From: Marinobacterium jannaschii DSM 6295
GTDB lineage: Bacteria; Pseudomonadota; Gammaproteobacteria; Pseudomonadales; Balneatricaceae
Assembly: GCF_000620085.1 (NCBI RefSeq)
Contig: NZ_KK211066.1
Span: 196,318-260,317, forward strand
Direction of reading: 5' to 3'
Length of the DNA: 64,000 bases
Shown piece after piece: positions 43,313 to 52,544 of the stretch; within the stretch, counting starts at the first letter, position 1; each line of letters opens with the position of its first letter. The position numbers were made by a program, and so were the translations under genes. The notes below the pieces were generated by a model. That model ran no database searches. It was not told where the DNA came from and was given only the letters and a program-made list of their open reading frames with translations.

Positions 43313-44371
43313 ATGCGATTTAGCCGATCACTGACCCTTGCCACCTCGTTACTGGCCGGAGCTGCCAGCGCTGCCGACAGCAATGCACTGCCCTGGACAT
43401 TTAACCTCTACGTCGAGAACGATCTCTTCGCAGAGACCGACCAGAACTATACCAGTGGCGTACGTATGAGCTGGGTATCCCCCAACGTAGAGGATTACCT
43501 GACCGATCCGATCCTGCCCAACTGGATGCAGGATGTGAACAAGCTGCTACCCCTGTTTGACCCCGAACCAACCTCAAAATATGGCGACCGGGTTCAGCGC
43601 AATATGGTGATCGGCTTCGGCCAGCAGATCTATACCCCGGAAGATATCGACCGCCGTACCGTCGATCCCAACGACCGCCCCTACGCCGGCTGGCTCTACG
43701 GTAACGTCGCCTATCACAGCCGCACCAAGGATAAACTGAATTCGGTCGAGCTGAACCTCGGTATCGTCGGCCCGGCAGCACTGGGTGAAACCACCCAGGA
43801 CTTTATCCATGACCTGCGCGGCTTCGAAAAATTCAACGGCTGGGATAACCAGCTGGAAAACGAACTCGGCGTACAGCTGGTGTATGAGCATAAAAACCGC
43901 ATTATCAAGGGCTATACCAGCGATATCTTTGGCTATGACGTCATCGTCCACAGCGGGGCCAGCATCGGTAACGTTGCCACCTACCTTAACGCCGGGGGCG
44001 AGATCCGCTTCGGCTGGCGCCTGCCCCAGGACTTTGGTACCGCCGCCCTGCGTCCCGGAGGCGACAATGCCGCGCCGGGCCGCACCGACGACCGCTTCCA
44101 TTTGAGAAAGCGTGCCCGGGCAATGGGTTTACACGCTTTTATCTCCAGTGATGCGCGCTTCGTTGTCCAGGATATCTTCCTCGACGGCAACACCTTCGAA
44201 GACAGCCACTCCATCGATAAGGAATATCTGGTCGGCGAAATCTCCATCGGCGTCGCCGCCATCTACGAAGGCTGGAAAGTCTCCTTCGCCCGCGTCCATC
44301 GCAGCAAGGAGTTTAAGAACCAGCGCGAAGGCCACAACTTCGGCTCGATCTCCATCTCCTACACCTATTGA
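43313..44371 (+). CDS. LpxR-family lipid A 3'-O-deacylase-like outer-membrane protein
   Basis: The 352-residue protein has a signal peptide (LATSLLAGAASAADS) followed by an outer-membrane beta-barrel. The LpxR/DUF2219 signature FNLYVENDLFAETDQNYTSG contains the Asn-Asp pair used by LpxR. DRPYAGWLYGNVAYH supplies the likely catalytic histidine. The C-terminal strand FGSISISYTY ends in an aromatic residue, as expected for barrels. LpxR removes the 3'-acyloxyacyl group of lipid A. The gene stands alone. Confidence 0.9.
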   Translation: MRFSRSLTLATSLLAGAASAADSNALPWTFNLYVENDLFAETDQNYTSGVRMSWVSPNVEDYLTDPILPNWMQDVNKLLPLFDPEPTSKYGDRVQRNMVIGFGQQIYTPEDIDRRTVDPNDRPYAGWLYGNVAYHSRTKDKLNSVELNLGIVGPAALGETTQDFIHDLRGFEKFNGWDNQLENELGVQLVYEHKNRIIKGYTSDIFGYDVIVHSGASIGNVATYLNAGGEIRFGWRLPQDFGTAALRPGGDNAAPGRTDDRFHLRKRARAMGLHAFISSDARFVVQDIFLDGNTFEDSHSIDKEYLVGEISIGVAAIYEGWKVSFARVHRSKEFKNQREGHNFGSISISYTY

Positions 44372-44431
44372 CGGACGCAGCCCCTCTGACGAACGCCTCC
44401 GGTCACCTCTGACTTGGGATCGTGGGCGTCT

Positions 44432-45088
44432 TCAGACGGCGGCCAACGCCTCCGCCAGCTCTGTCTCGCCCTTAAACAACTCGATGGTCTTGCCATTCAG
44501 GGCTTCGTTGCCCAGGCTCAGCAAGACTGCGTCGGCGACGTCGCGGCGGGAGATGATCTGCTCGGCCGGATCAACCGGTCTTACTGTCGTCACCCTGCCG
44601 CAGGCGGGTTCATCCAGCAGTCTTCCCGGTTGCAGGATGACGTACTCGAGGCCGCTCTCAACCAGATGCTTGTCGGCAAAGTGCTTCGCCACCAGATAGG
44701 GTTTGATCCGTTCCGGGCCGTTATCCGGGTTATTCGCGCCCCGGGAGCTGACCATCACAAACTGGCGAATCCCCGCATCCCTGGCACAATCGATCGCCCG
44801 GCAGGCACCCCAGAGGTCCACCAACAGGGTCTTGTCGAAGCCGGTTGAGGCTCCGGAACCGGCGCTAAACACCACCTGATCAACCCCTTCAAACAGCGCG
44901 CTGATATCCTGTTCCAGGTCACCGGTGACCAGTTCGATCCCCTGCAGTGAGCCGCCAAAGCTGTCACCTTCACTAAAGCGCGCAGGTTCACGCACCTGGG
45001 CCCGCACTTCGCAGCCGCTGTCGCGCAGGCTCGCCACTACCATCTGACCGATCTGGCCACCTGCACCCAATACCAGTGTCTTGCTCAT
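44432..45088 (-). CDS. NAD(P)-binding SDR-type oxidoreductase
   Basis: From the ATG at 45088 the protein has 218 residues. It has the atypical SDR nucleotide-binding motif TLVLGAGGQIGQMVV and the central QFVMVSSRGANNPDNGP. It resembles small NAD(P)H-binding epimerase-like proteins of the YwnB/BVR-B group, many with unknown substrates. AAGGA lies upstream of the start. It begins 15 bp after the rsuA stop codon on the same strand, so the two are probably cotranscribed. Confidence 0.88.
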   Translation of the reverse strand: MSKTLVLGAGGQIGQMVVASLRDSGCEVRAQVREPARFSEGDSFGGSLQGIELVTGDLEQDISALFEGVDQVVFSAGSGASTGFDKTLLVDLWGACRAIDCARDAGIRQFVMVSSRGANNPDNGPERIKPYLVAKHFADKHLVESGLEYVILQPGRLLDEPACGRVTTVRPVDPAEQIISRRDVADAVLLSLGNEALNGKTIELFKGETELAEALAAV

Positions 45089-45103
45089 CGTTTCCAATCC
45101 TTT

Positions 45104-45808
45104 TTAGTCCAGCTGGGATAGCCCGGCAAAACAGGCCACCTCTGTCTCAGTCAAATAGCGCCACTCGCCTTCGGCAATATCCAGGCGGATTTCCCCCACC
45201 TGCTCCCTGTGCAGTGACACCACCCGGTTGCCCACCGCGGCAAACATTCGCTTCACCTGGTGATAACGCCCCTCGGTAATGCTCAGCAGCACCTCCCGCT
45301 CAGTTACCTGCTGCAATGTTGCCGGCAGGGTGGGCTTCTCCTCCCCCTGCAACCAGAGGCCTTCGGCAAAGCGGCTTGCCACACCGTCCGCCAGCGGATC
45401 GCGCAGGCCCACCCGATACACCTTGGTGGCGTGCATCTTCGGCGAGATAATATTGAATGACCAGCGGCCATCGTCGGTGACCAGCACCAGCCCGGTGGTA
45501 TCTGCATCCAGCCGTCCGGCGATATGCAGCTCTTCTACCCGCTCAATATCCAGGCCGTTCAGCACCGAGGGATAGTGCCCGTCGCTGTTGGAGCAGACGG
45601 TGCCTGCGGTTTTATGCAGCATCAGGTAGCGCGAAGGTCGCGGTGTCAGCGACTCGCCATTGAGGCTGATCAGGTTACTCTCATGCACCTGTTGCCGGGC
45701 TTCGGTCACCATTTCGCCGTTTACCACCACCTCACCCGCTTCGATGGCGCGAGTCGCCTGGTCACGGTTCAGCTCGGTACTTTTACAGATAAATCGGTCA
45801 AGGCGCAT
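45104..45808 (-). CDS. rsuA: 16S rRNA pseudouridine(516) synthase
   Basis: The 234-residue protein has an N-terminal S4 domain (MRLDRFICKSTELNRDQATR) and an RsuA/RluB-type catalytic domain. The catalytic aspartate is in HIAGRLDADTTGLVLVTDD, and the family motif ITEGRYHQVKRMFAAVGNRV is present. The latter, with the linker sequence RYLMLHKTAGTVCSNSD, fits RsuA better than RluE or RluF. It isomerises U516 in 16S rRNA. It is divergent from ggt across about 150 bp. Confidence 0.92.
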   Translation of the reverse strand: MRLDRFICKSTELNRDQATRAIEAGEVVVNGEMVTEARQQVHESNLISLNGESLTPRPSRYLMLHKTAGTVCSNSDGHYPSVLNGLDIERVEELHIAGRLDADTTGLVLVTDDGRWSFNIISPKMHATKVYRVGLRDPLADGVASRFAEGLWLQGEEKPTLPATLQQVTEREVLLSITEGRYHQVKRMFAAVGNRVVSLHREQVGEIRLDIAEGEWRYLTETEVACFAGLSQLD

Positions 45809-45961
45809 AGGTTAATATCATTCACTAAAGCGGGCCGGCTATTATCACCGCTGATCCGGCGACTGCAACAGCAAACAAAGCGTTGCGGGAATTGCCCCGG
45901 CCGATCCGCTATCCTGTATCGAACGGGTTCACCTAAGTCATCTCATCAAGAAGGGATATCC

Positions 45962-47707
45962 ATGATGCTGAAGAGATCCACCCTGCTGATCAGCTCAGCC
46001 CTGCTCTCGCTGCACCTGCATGCTGCCCAGACCGCCGATGCCGTCGCCCCTGAAGCCGCCAGCGGTTTTGCCAGCAAAACCAGCGTCAGCGCCGACAATT
46101 TTATGGTGGCCGCCGCCCACCCACTGGCGGTACAGGCCGGTTACGATGCCCTGAACAAAGGTGGCAGCGCCATCGATGCGATGGTCGCCGTGCAGGCGAT
46201 GCTCGGCCTGGTCGAGCCACAATCCTCTGGCCTGGGTGGCGGTGCCTTCCTGGTCTACTACGATGCGGCCAGTCAGCAGGTCACTACTTTCGATGGCCGC
46301 GAGACCGCGCCGATGGCGGCCACGCCAGAGCTGTTTCAGGATGAAAGCGGTAATCCGCTGCAGTTTTTCGATGCCGTGGTGGGTGGCCGATCCGTCGGCA
46401 CGCCGGGCACGGTCAAGCTGATGGCCGAGCTGCACGCCCGCTATGGCAAGCAGCCCTGGGCCGGGCTGCTACTGCCTGCCCAGGCCACCGCTCAGGCAGG
46501 CTTTGCAGTATCGCCCCGTCTGGCCGGCGCCATCGCCAACGATAAAGATCGCCTCAGCCGCTATCCCGATACCCGCAACTACTTCTTCACCCCGGAAGGC
46601 GAGCCGCTCAGTGAAGGCACGCTGCTGAAAAATCCTGAATACGCCAAGACCCTGGCAACGCTGGCCCGCGAGGGTGCTGCGGCTTTCTATGAGGGACAGA
46701 TCGGTCGCGATATCGTCAACAAGGTACGCAGCGTCAAAGACAATCCCGGCCTGCTCAGCCGTCAGGATCTCGCCAACTACCGCATCAAAGAACGCAGCGC
46801 CACCTGTGCCCCCTACCGCCAGTTTGATATCTGCGGCATGGGACCGCCCAGCTCAGGTGCGCTCACCGTCGGCCAGATTCTGGGGATCGCCAGCCACTTT
46901 GACCTGAAGGCACTGGGACCCGATAGCGCCGAGGCCTGGCAGGTGATCGGCGATGCCTCCCGCCTCGCCTTTGCCGACCGTGGCCGCTATATGGCCGACA
47001 CTGACTATGTACCGATGCCACAAGGCCTGCTCGACCCGGATTATCTGGCCGAACGCGCCCGGCTGATCACCCAGGGCAAGGCGCTGCAAAAGGTCAGCGC
47101 TGGCGAGCCACACTGGGAACAGGCTGTGGACCAGGCGGATGACCAGTCGATCGAGTTGCCCTCTACCAGCCATCTGGTGATTGTCGATAAGGCGGGCAAT
47201 ATCGTCTCCATGACCACCACCATCGAGAACGGCTTTGGCTCCCGGGTGATGAGCAACGGCTTCCTGCTCAATAACGAGATGACCGACTTCTCCTTTGCCA
47301 GCCACAAGAACGGCTATCCGATCGCCAACCGGCTGGAGCCCGGCAAGCGTCCGCGCTCCTCCATGTCACCGACCATCGTAATGAAGGACGGCCAGCCCTA
47401 TATGGCAATCGGCTCACCGGGCGGCTCGCGCATTATCGGCTACGTCGCCTCGGCGCTGATCGCCCATATCGACTGGGATCTGCCGATCCAGCAGGCGATC
47501 GACCTGCCGCATCTCAATAACCGCTTTGGCCCTTATGACCTGGAGAAAGGCACCGCTGCCGAGCGCTTCAAGGCACCGTTGGAAGCGATGGGCTACAAGG
47601 TTAATGTAAAGGATCTCAACTCCGGCCTGCATGCGATCCACTTCAAAGATGGCAAGCTGATCGGCGCCGCCGACCCACGCCGTGAAGGGATGGCACGGGG
47701 CAATTAA
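45962..47707 (+). CDS. ggt: Gamma-glutamyltransferase (glutathione hydrolase)
   Basis: The 581-residue product starts at the ATG at 45962, with AAGGG just upstream, and has a signal peptide (LLISSALLSLHLHAAQTA). Proenzyme features include AAAHPLAVQAGYDALNKGGS. The autocleavage Thr lies in LPSTSHLVIVDKAGN, and substrate residues in SSMSPTIVMKDGQPYMAIGSPGGSRI. The protein splits into two subunits and hydrolyses gamma-glutamyl peptides such as glutathione in the periplasm. A much longer upstream frame to 45524 overlaps rsuA and is not used. It is convergent with a peptide-type ABC operon, across a strong bidirectional hairpin. Confidence 0.95.
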   Translation: MMLKRSTLLISSALLSLHLHAAQTADAVAPEAASGFASKTSVSADNFMVAAAHPLAVQAGYDALNKGGSAIDAMVAVQAMLGLVEPQSSGLGGGAFLVYYDAASQQVTTFDGRETAPMAATPELFQDESGNPLQFFDAVVGGRSVGTPGTVKLMAELHARYGKQPWAGLLLPAQATAQAGFAVSPRLAGAIANDKDRLSRYPDTRNYFFTPEGEPLSEGTLLKNPEYAKTLATLAREGAAAFYEGQIGRDIVNKVRSVKDNPGLLSRQDLANYRIKERSATCAPYRQFDICGMGPPSSGALTVGQILGIASHFDLKALGPDSAEAWQVIGDASRLAFADRGRYMADTDYVPMPQGLLDPDYLAERARLITQGKALQKVSAGEPHWEQAVDQADDQSIELPSTSHLVIVDKAGNIVSMTTTIENGFGSRVMSNGFLLNNEMTDFSFASHKNGYPIANRLEPGKRPRSSMSPTIVMKDGQPYMAIGSPGGSRIIGYVASALIAHIDWDLPIQQAIDLPHLNNRFGPYDLEKGTAAERFKAPLEAMGYKVNVKDLNSGLHAIHFKDGKLIGAADPRREGMARGN

Positions 47708-47722
47708 GCGTTAGTCCACGAT

Positions 47723-47764
47723 GCCCTGCGGGCCGGGCCAAACCCTGCCCGCAGGGCCATTTTC
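47723..47764. terminator. Bidirectional terminator between ggt and the ABC operon
   Basis: Perfect 11-bp arms GCCCTGCGGGC / GCCCGCAGGGC enclose a 13-base loop and are followed by CATTTTC on the plus strand. The element fills the 55-bp gap between the two convergent stop codons. Confidence 0.8.
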
Positions 47765-49142
47765 AGAGCCGGATCACCCGGTCACAGCGCTTCTCGATCA
47801 GCGCCGGATCATGGCTCACCAGCATTACCCCACAGCCCTGCTCCCGCGCTACCTCCACCAGCAACTGACTGACCTCCCGGGTGGTGATCGGATCGAGTCG
47901 TGAGGTCGGCTCATCGGCAAACAGGAACACCGGATCCAGCAACAGCGCCCTTAACAAACAAAATCGCTGCAACTCGCCGCCGGACACCTGGCTGGCAGTG
48001 CGATCCAGCAGCTCATGCCCCAACCCCAGACGCTGCATCAAGGGCGCAATCCGTGCACTGTCGACATGATGCAGCTTCACCAGATCCATCAGCAGGGTGC
48101 GCAGCGGCACCGCGTGACTGACCGCCGCAGTCGGGTCCTGATAGAGCTTCTGCCAGCGATGCTTCGGCACCTCAACCAACTGCTCCACCACACCCGCCAC
48201 AGGCGCGGCCAGTCCCAGCAAGGTGTCGCCCAGAGTGCTCTTACCGCAGCCACTATCGCCGACCACACCCACCACCTCTCCGGCATGGACGCTAAAGTTG
48301 AGATCGGAGACCAGAGCCTTGCCGCCACGCCCGATCGCCAGCCCGTCCGCCTGCACCAGAGTCCGCCCCTGCTCAATCTCCGGACCAGAGCGGCCAGGCC
48401 ATTTCACCGGATCGGCGGCGATCAGCGAGCGGGTATAGGGATGCTGCGGCGCTTCCAGCACCACACCCGCATCGCCCTGCTCCACCAGCTCACCCTCTTT
48501 CATCACCATAATCCGCCCGCCGATCTGGCGTGCCACGGCCACATCGTGGGTAATGGTAACCAGCGCCCCTTTCGCCGACTGGTTCAGCAACTGCAGCACC
48601 ACATGATCGCGACGCGACACATCCAGTCCCTTGGTCGGCTCGTCCGCCAACAGTACCGGCGCGCCGCCCGCCATGGCACAGGCGATAGCCACCCGTTGCG
48701 CCATGCCACCGGAAAGCTGATCGACCCGCTTATCCAGGCTGGCAGACAGGCCATGGCTGGCCAGCACTTCAGCGGCGCTATCCGCCGCCTGAGCTCGCTT
48801 CTGTCCTGCCACCAGGCGGTAGGTCTCCGCCAGCTGGTTGGCGGCACTCATCAGGGGTGACAGGGCGTTCCAGGGCTCCTGAGGCAACATGCTCAGCTGC
48901 CGGCCCCATAAGGCCCGACGCGACTTGAGGCAGGACGGCTTGCCGAACAGCTCAATCTCGCCGGAGCTACGCAGGGAATCGGGCAGGTTACCCATAATCG
49001 CCTGGGCCAGCAGGCTCTTGCCCGAGCCGGTCTGCCCCAGGATCGTCAGCCGCTCCCCGGCCGTCAGTTTCAGGCTAAGCGGCTGCAGCAGCTGAACCTC
49101 ACCGGCATAAACCGCCAGATCGATGGTATTAATCAGGTTCAT
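47763..49142 (-). CDS. Peptide/nickel-type ABC transporter, fused dual ATPase (DppD-DppF-like)
   Basis: One 459-residue chain holds two ABC cassettes. The first has Walker A LGQTGSGKSLLAQAI (about 35), signature LSGGMAQRVAIACAM and Walker B VLLADEPTKGLD. The second has Walker A VGDSGCGKSTLGDTL (about 290), signature VSGGELQRFCLLRAL and Walker B VFLFADEPTSRLD. Typical Dpp/Opp ATPases are separate proteins of about 330 residues each, so both halves are shortened and lack the usual C-terminal oligopeptide-transport extension. It overlaps the permease gene upstream by 4 bp (ATGA). Confidence 0.92.
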   Translation of the reverse strand: MNLINTIDLAVYAGEVQLLQPLSLKLTAGERLTILGQTGSGKSLLAQAIMGNLPDSLRSSGEIELFGKPSCLKSRRALWGRQLSMLPQEPWNALSPLMSAANQLAETYRLVAGQKRAQAADSAAEVLASHGLSASLDKRVDQLSGGMAQRVAIACAMAGGAPVLLADEPTKGLDVSRRDHVVLQLLNQSAKGALVTITHDVAVARQIGGRIMVMKEGELVEQGDAGVVLEAPQHPYTRSLIAADPVKWPGRSGPEIEQGRTLVQADGLAIGRGGKALVSDLNFSVHAGEVVGVVGDSGCGKSTLGDTLLGLAAPVAGVVEQLVEVPKHRWQKLYQDPTAAVSHAVPLRTLLMDLVKLHHVDSARIAPLMQRLGLGHELLDRTASQVSGGELQRFCLLRALLLDPVFLFADEPTSRLDPITTREVSQLLVEVAREQGCGVMLVSHDPALIEKRCDRVIRL

Positions 49143-49933
49143 CGCGTCGCTCCTTTACCACTCAGATGACAGGCCAGTACCAACACGGCCAGCAACACCA
49201 GAGGCTGAGCCAGCAACCAGGGGGCTTCGCCGTAGTATGGGAACAGCTCGACAATCATCTGCCCCAGCTCGGCCAACGGCGGCTGGATGCCGACATGGAC
49301 AAAGCCCAGCGAGGCCATCATCAGTACCGCATTCGCCGCGCCAAAAGCCGCCAGGGTGAACAGCTGCGGCGCAATCGCCGGCCAGTAATGACGCCGGAAC
49401 AGATACCACTGGCCAAATCCCATCAGGCCGGAGGACTGTACCGCAGGCGATGCCGCCATACGCTGCACAATGGCGCGGGTGACGCGGAAGTACTCGATCC
49501 ACTGGATCAGGGCGATCGCCACATAGATGATCAGGAAGGAACCCGGCGCGATGGCAGCAAAAATCAGCACCAGCACCAACCCCGGCAGCGCCAGGATCAG
49601 CGTGACAATCGAATCCAGCACCCGGTCCAGCCAGGGGGCACGGGTCGCGGCCAGCACTCCCAGGGTGACGCCGATCAGCGCCGACGTAGCCACGCAAAGC
49701 ACGGCCATTGCCAACGACAGTTGCAGCGCATCGGCCAGACGCAACCACATATTGCGGCCGAAATGATCGGTGCCAAGCCAGAACTGGCCATCCGGCGCCA
49801 GCAGGATATGGCTCAGGTCCTGGCTGTTGCCATCGCCGGCCTGTAACAAAGCAGCACCGGTGGCATAAGCCACCAGCAGCAACAGCAGGCCCAGACCGGT
49901 TTTCTGCGCCAGACTCAGTTTCAAAGCGTTCAT
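49139..49933 (-). CDS. Peptide/nickel-type ABC permease, DppC-like
   Basis: The 264-residue inner-membrane protein has an N-terminal helix (LLLLLVAYATGAALLQAGDG) and the fingerprint FWLGTDHFGRNMWLRLADAL, typical of DppC/OppC. The EAA-type loop lies near FRVTRAIVQRMAASPAVQSS. It overlaps both neighbouring genes by 4 bp, which indicates tight translational coupling in the order binding protein, permease B, permease C, ATPase. Confidence 0.92.
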   Translation of the reverse strand: MNALKLSLAQKTGLGLLLLLVAYATGAALLQAGDGNSQDLSHILLAPDGQFWLGTDHFGRNMWLRLADALQLSLAMAVLCVATSALIGVTLGVLAATRAPWLDRVLDSIVTLILALPGLVLVLIFAAIAPGSFLIIYVAIALIQWIEYFRVTRAIVQRMAASPAVQSSGLMGFGQWYLFRRHYWPAIAPQLFTLAAFGAANAVLMMASLGFVHVGIQPPLAELGQMIVELFPYYGEAPWLLAQPLVLLAVLVLACHLSGKGATR

Positions 49934-50865
49934 TTCAGGCTACCTCCACGCGGATCAAGCCAGTAACAGACGATATCCACCAGGGTATTCATCACCACAA
50001 AGAGGATCCCCATGGCCAGGGCCGCGCCCTGGATCACCGGAATATCCCGGGCAAAGATCGCATGGGCCAGGCCATGACCGACCCCGGGCCAGGAAAACAG
50101 CGACTCGATCATCACCACCCCTTCCACCAGGGTGATCAGCTGGATGCCGAAGAAGGCCACCACCGGCACCGCGATGTTACGGATGCCGTGACGGCGAAAA
50201 GCCTGCCAGTTACTCAGCCCCTTGGTGCGGGCAAACTCATAAAATGAGCTGCTAAACACCTTTTGCGCTTCGGTATGTACCACCCGCGCCGACACCGCGG
50301 CCAGACTCAGGCCCAGCGTCAGTGCCGGCAATACCAGATGGGCACTGCTGCCAAAACCGGCCACCGGCAGCCATTGCAGCTCCAGGGCAAAGACAATGAT
50401 CGCCAGCAGGCCAATGACAAACACCGGCACCGCGCGCAGGGTGGTGGAGAGGGTCAGCAGGATACGGTCCAGCCAACCGCCCCACCAGGCACTCGCCAAC
50501 CCCAGCGGCACAGCGATCAGTAGCGAAAGCACCACACCGGCCAGTGCCAGGTGTACGGAATGGCTCAGCATATGCCACAGCTCATCTGCCACCGGACCGC
50601 CGCTCACCAGCGAGGTACCCAGGTTTAGGCTCAGCAGGTCGCCGAACCATTGCCAGTAGGCGCTCCAGGCGCCTTGATCCAGCCCCAGTTCTGCCCGCAC
50701 CAGGTCAGCAGAGGCGGAATCCACCGCATCCATGCCATAACGGCCAGAGGCGATGCGGTAAGCCATATCGCCCGGCAGCGCACGCATCAAAAGAAAAGTC
50801 AGGGTACTGACGCCCCAGGCGACCGCCAGTAACTGAAACAGACGTCTAATCAGCAGCGTTAGCAT
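49930..50865 (-). CDS. Peptide/nickel-type ABC permease, DppB-like
   Basis: The 311-residue protein starts with the DppB pattern LLIRRLFQLLAVAWGVSTLTF. It continues with VFVIGLLAIIVFALELQWLP and the cytoplasmic loop FYEFARTKGLSNWQAFRRHG, which contacts the ATPases. Six membrane helices are expected. Its start codon overlaps the stop of the binding-protein gene by one base. Confidence 0.92.
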   Translation of the reverse strand: MLTLLIRRLFQLLAVAWGVSTLTFLLMRALPGDMAYRIASGRYGMDAVDSASADLVRAELGLDQGAWSAYWQWFGDLLSLNLGTSLVSGGPVADELWHMLSHSVHLALAGVVLSLLIAVPLGLASAWWGGWLDRILLTLSTTLRAVPVFVIGLLAIIVFALELQWLPVAGFGSSAHLVLPALTLGLSLAAVSARVVHTEAQKVFSSSFYEFARTKGLSNWQAFRRHGIRNIAVPVVAFFGIQLITLVEGVVMIESLFSWPGVGHGLAHAIFARDIPVIQGAALAMGILFVVMNTLVDIVCYWLDPRGGSLK

Positions 50866-52397
50866 CAGTTGTTCCAGGTGATCTCATTCAGGTGATAGCT
50901 ACGCTCATAAGGGTCAAAGCGGAATCCTTCGACATTCCTATGAACCGCTGTGTGCTGCACGTAGTAAGCGATCGCGATCAACGGCTTATCTTCGTAGATT
51001 GCCTTAGCCACCTGCTGTGCCTTCTGACGGAACTTTGCCTGATCGTTCTCCTGCACCAGCTGGTTCAGGGTCGCCTGGATCTCCGGGTTGGACCAGTTCA
51101 TGCTGCCCCAGTCACCACCGTGGCTGTTGCCGAAATCCTTGATCAGCACACCCAACGGATCGGCGATGGTGCCGTAGTTACGGGCGATCAAGGCCACTTC
51201 CAGCGAGCCGTCCTTATGGCCGGAAGGGATCGCACTGGAGCTGGTGACGTTAACATTCAGTTTTACGCCCAGGCGCTTCCACTGATCCTGCAATGCAGTG
51301 GCCACGGTGACCAGCTCAGGGCGGTCGGCATAGGTGATCAGCGTCAGCTCAAACGGCTTGCCGTCACGCTCCAGCCAGCCATTGCCATTCTGCTGCCAGC
51401 CCTGGGCGGTCAGCAGTGACTTGGCCTTGGCCAGATCCTGGTCGACAGAGCTCTCAGCCAGGTGCCAGTCAGACATGTACGGCGGCAGCAGCTGGGCGCT
51501 GGCGGATTCGCTGCTACGCAGTACAGCAGTGGCGATCCCCTTACGGTTAATCGCCAGACTCAGGGCCTCGCGACTCGCCTTGCTGGACAACAAAGGATGA
51601 CCCAGATTGAGCTTCACCGACAAGGCACGCGGCAGATCGCTACGCAAAATACTCAGGTGTGGAAGGCGCTTCAGCGCCGGAACAGAGGCGGCATCCAGGC
51701 CGAAAACAATATCTCCCTCGCCACTGCGCGCCTGTAACACGCGGGTTTCAGCACGGTGACCGGTCAGGTAACTGGCGTACTCGATCGATGCCTTCTGCCC
51801 CCAGTACTGGTCGAAGCGCTCGACCACCAGCTTATGCGGCATCGCTATTTCATAGGCGGAAAAAGGTCCGGAGCCGATCACCGATACCACAGTCCCCTCT
51901 TTATCAAAGGCAGCAGGCGCCAGAATGGCCGTCGAGTAATTGGCCAGGATAGCGCCCAGCGGGCTGTACGGGGAGTCCAGGCTGACCTTGATGCGCTGTG
52001 CATCCAGCGCCTCAATGGCGCTGATCGGTGCGCCCTGCATCAGGCTTGGCTTACCACGGGCGATGTTGAGGCTATTGACCACGGCAGCGGCATCCAGTGC
52101 ACTGCCATCGTGAAACTGTACGTCGGACTGCAGGGTGAAGATCCAGGCCTTACCGTCCGCTTCGACCTGCCAGCTGCTGGCCAGCCCCGGTGTCAGGTTG
52201 CCCTTCTCATCGACATTAACCAGGGTCTCCAGCACCTGCATACGCTGAAACACATAACCGCGTCGCGTAGGGTCCAGGCTGGCAAACTCAAACTGGCCCT
52301 TAACGGCGAGGGTGTTGCCCGGGGTGGGCGCTGCCAGGGCGGCAGCGGAAAACAGCAGCGCACTGGAAACGCCAAGAGTGGTGATCGCCTTCAACAT
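50865..52397 (-). CDS. ABC transporter substrate-binding protein, family 5 (peptide/nickel type)
   Basis: The 510-residue periplasmic protein has a signal peptide (ALLFSAAALAAPTPGNTLAV). Family-5 features are LTPGLASSWQVEADGKAWIF, VQFHDGSALDAAAVVNSLNI and a C-terminal lobe. It is the first gene of a four-gene importer operon (52397 to 47763). The ligand may be a short peptide, a gamma-glutamyl compound or a metal chelate; the nearby ggt hints at glutathione-derived peptides, but that is inference. The promoter should be in 52398-52544. Confidence 0.92.
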   Translation of the reverse strand: MLKAITTLGVSSALLFSAAALAAPTPGNTLAVKGQFEFASLDPTRRGYVFQRMQVLETLVNVDEKGNLTPGLASSWQVEADGKAWIFTLQSDVQFHDGSALDAAAVVNSLNIARGKPSLMQGAPISAIEALDAQRIKVSLDSPYSPLGAILANYSTAILAPAAFDKEGTVVSVIGSGPFSAYEIAMPHKLVVERFDQYWGQKASIEYASYLTGHRAETRVLQARSGEGDIVFGLDAASVPALKRLPHLSILRSDLPRALSVKLNLGHPLLSSKASREALSLAINRKGIATAVLRSSESASAQLLPPYMSDWHLAESSVDQDLAKAKSLLTAQGWQQNGNGWLERDGKPFELTLITYADRPELVTVATALQDQWKRLGVKLNVNVTSSSAIPSGHKDGSLEVALIARNYGTIADPLGVLIKDFGNSHGGDWGSMNWSNPEIQATLNQLVQENDQAKFRQKAQQVAKAIYEDKPLIAIAYYVQHTAVHRNVEGFRFDPYERSYHLNEITWNN

Positions 52398-52544
52398 CTG
52401 TCGAAATCCTTAGATCGTTGGAAAGAAGGCATAAATGCTATGTTATAACAAACCTATTGAGAACTATTATTATCTAAAGTCCAATTGATATTCCTTCATC
52501 TCAAGACGCAACTAATTGATATAGAGTGCTTATTTGCAGGTTAT

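Noticed and set aside
45524-45961. 146-codon N-terminal extension of ggt
   Set aside because: It overlaps rsuA in antisense. A signal peptide and ribosome-binding site mark the start at 45962.
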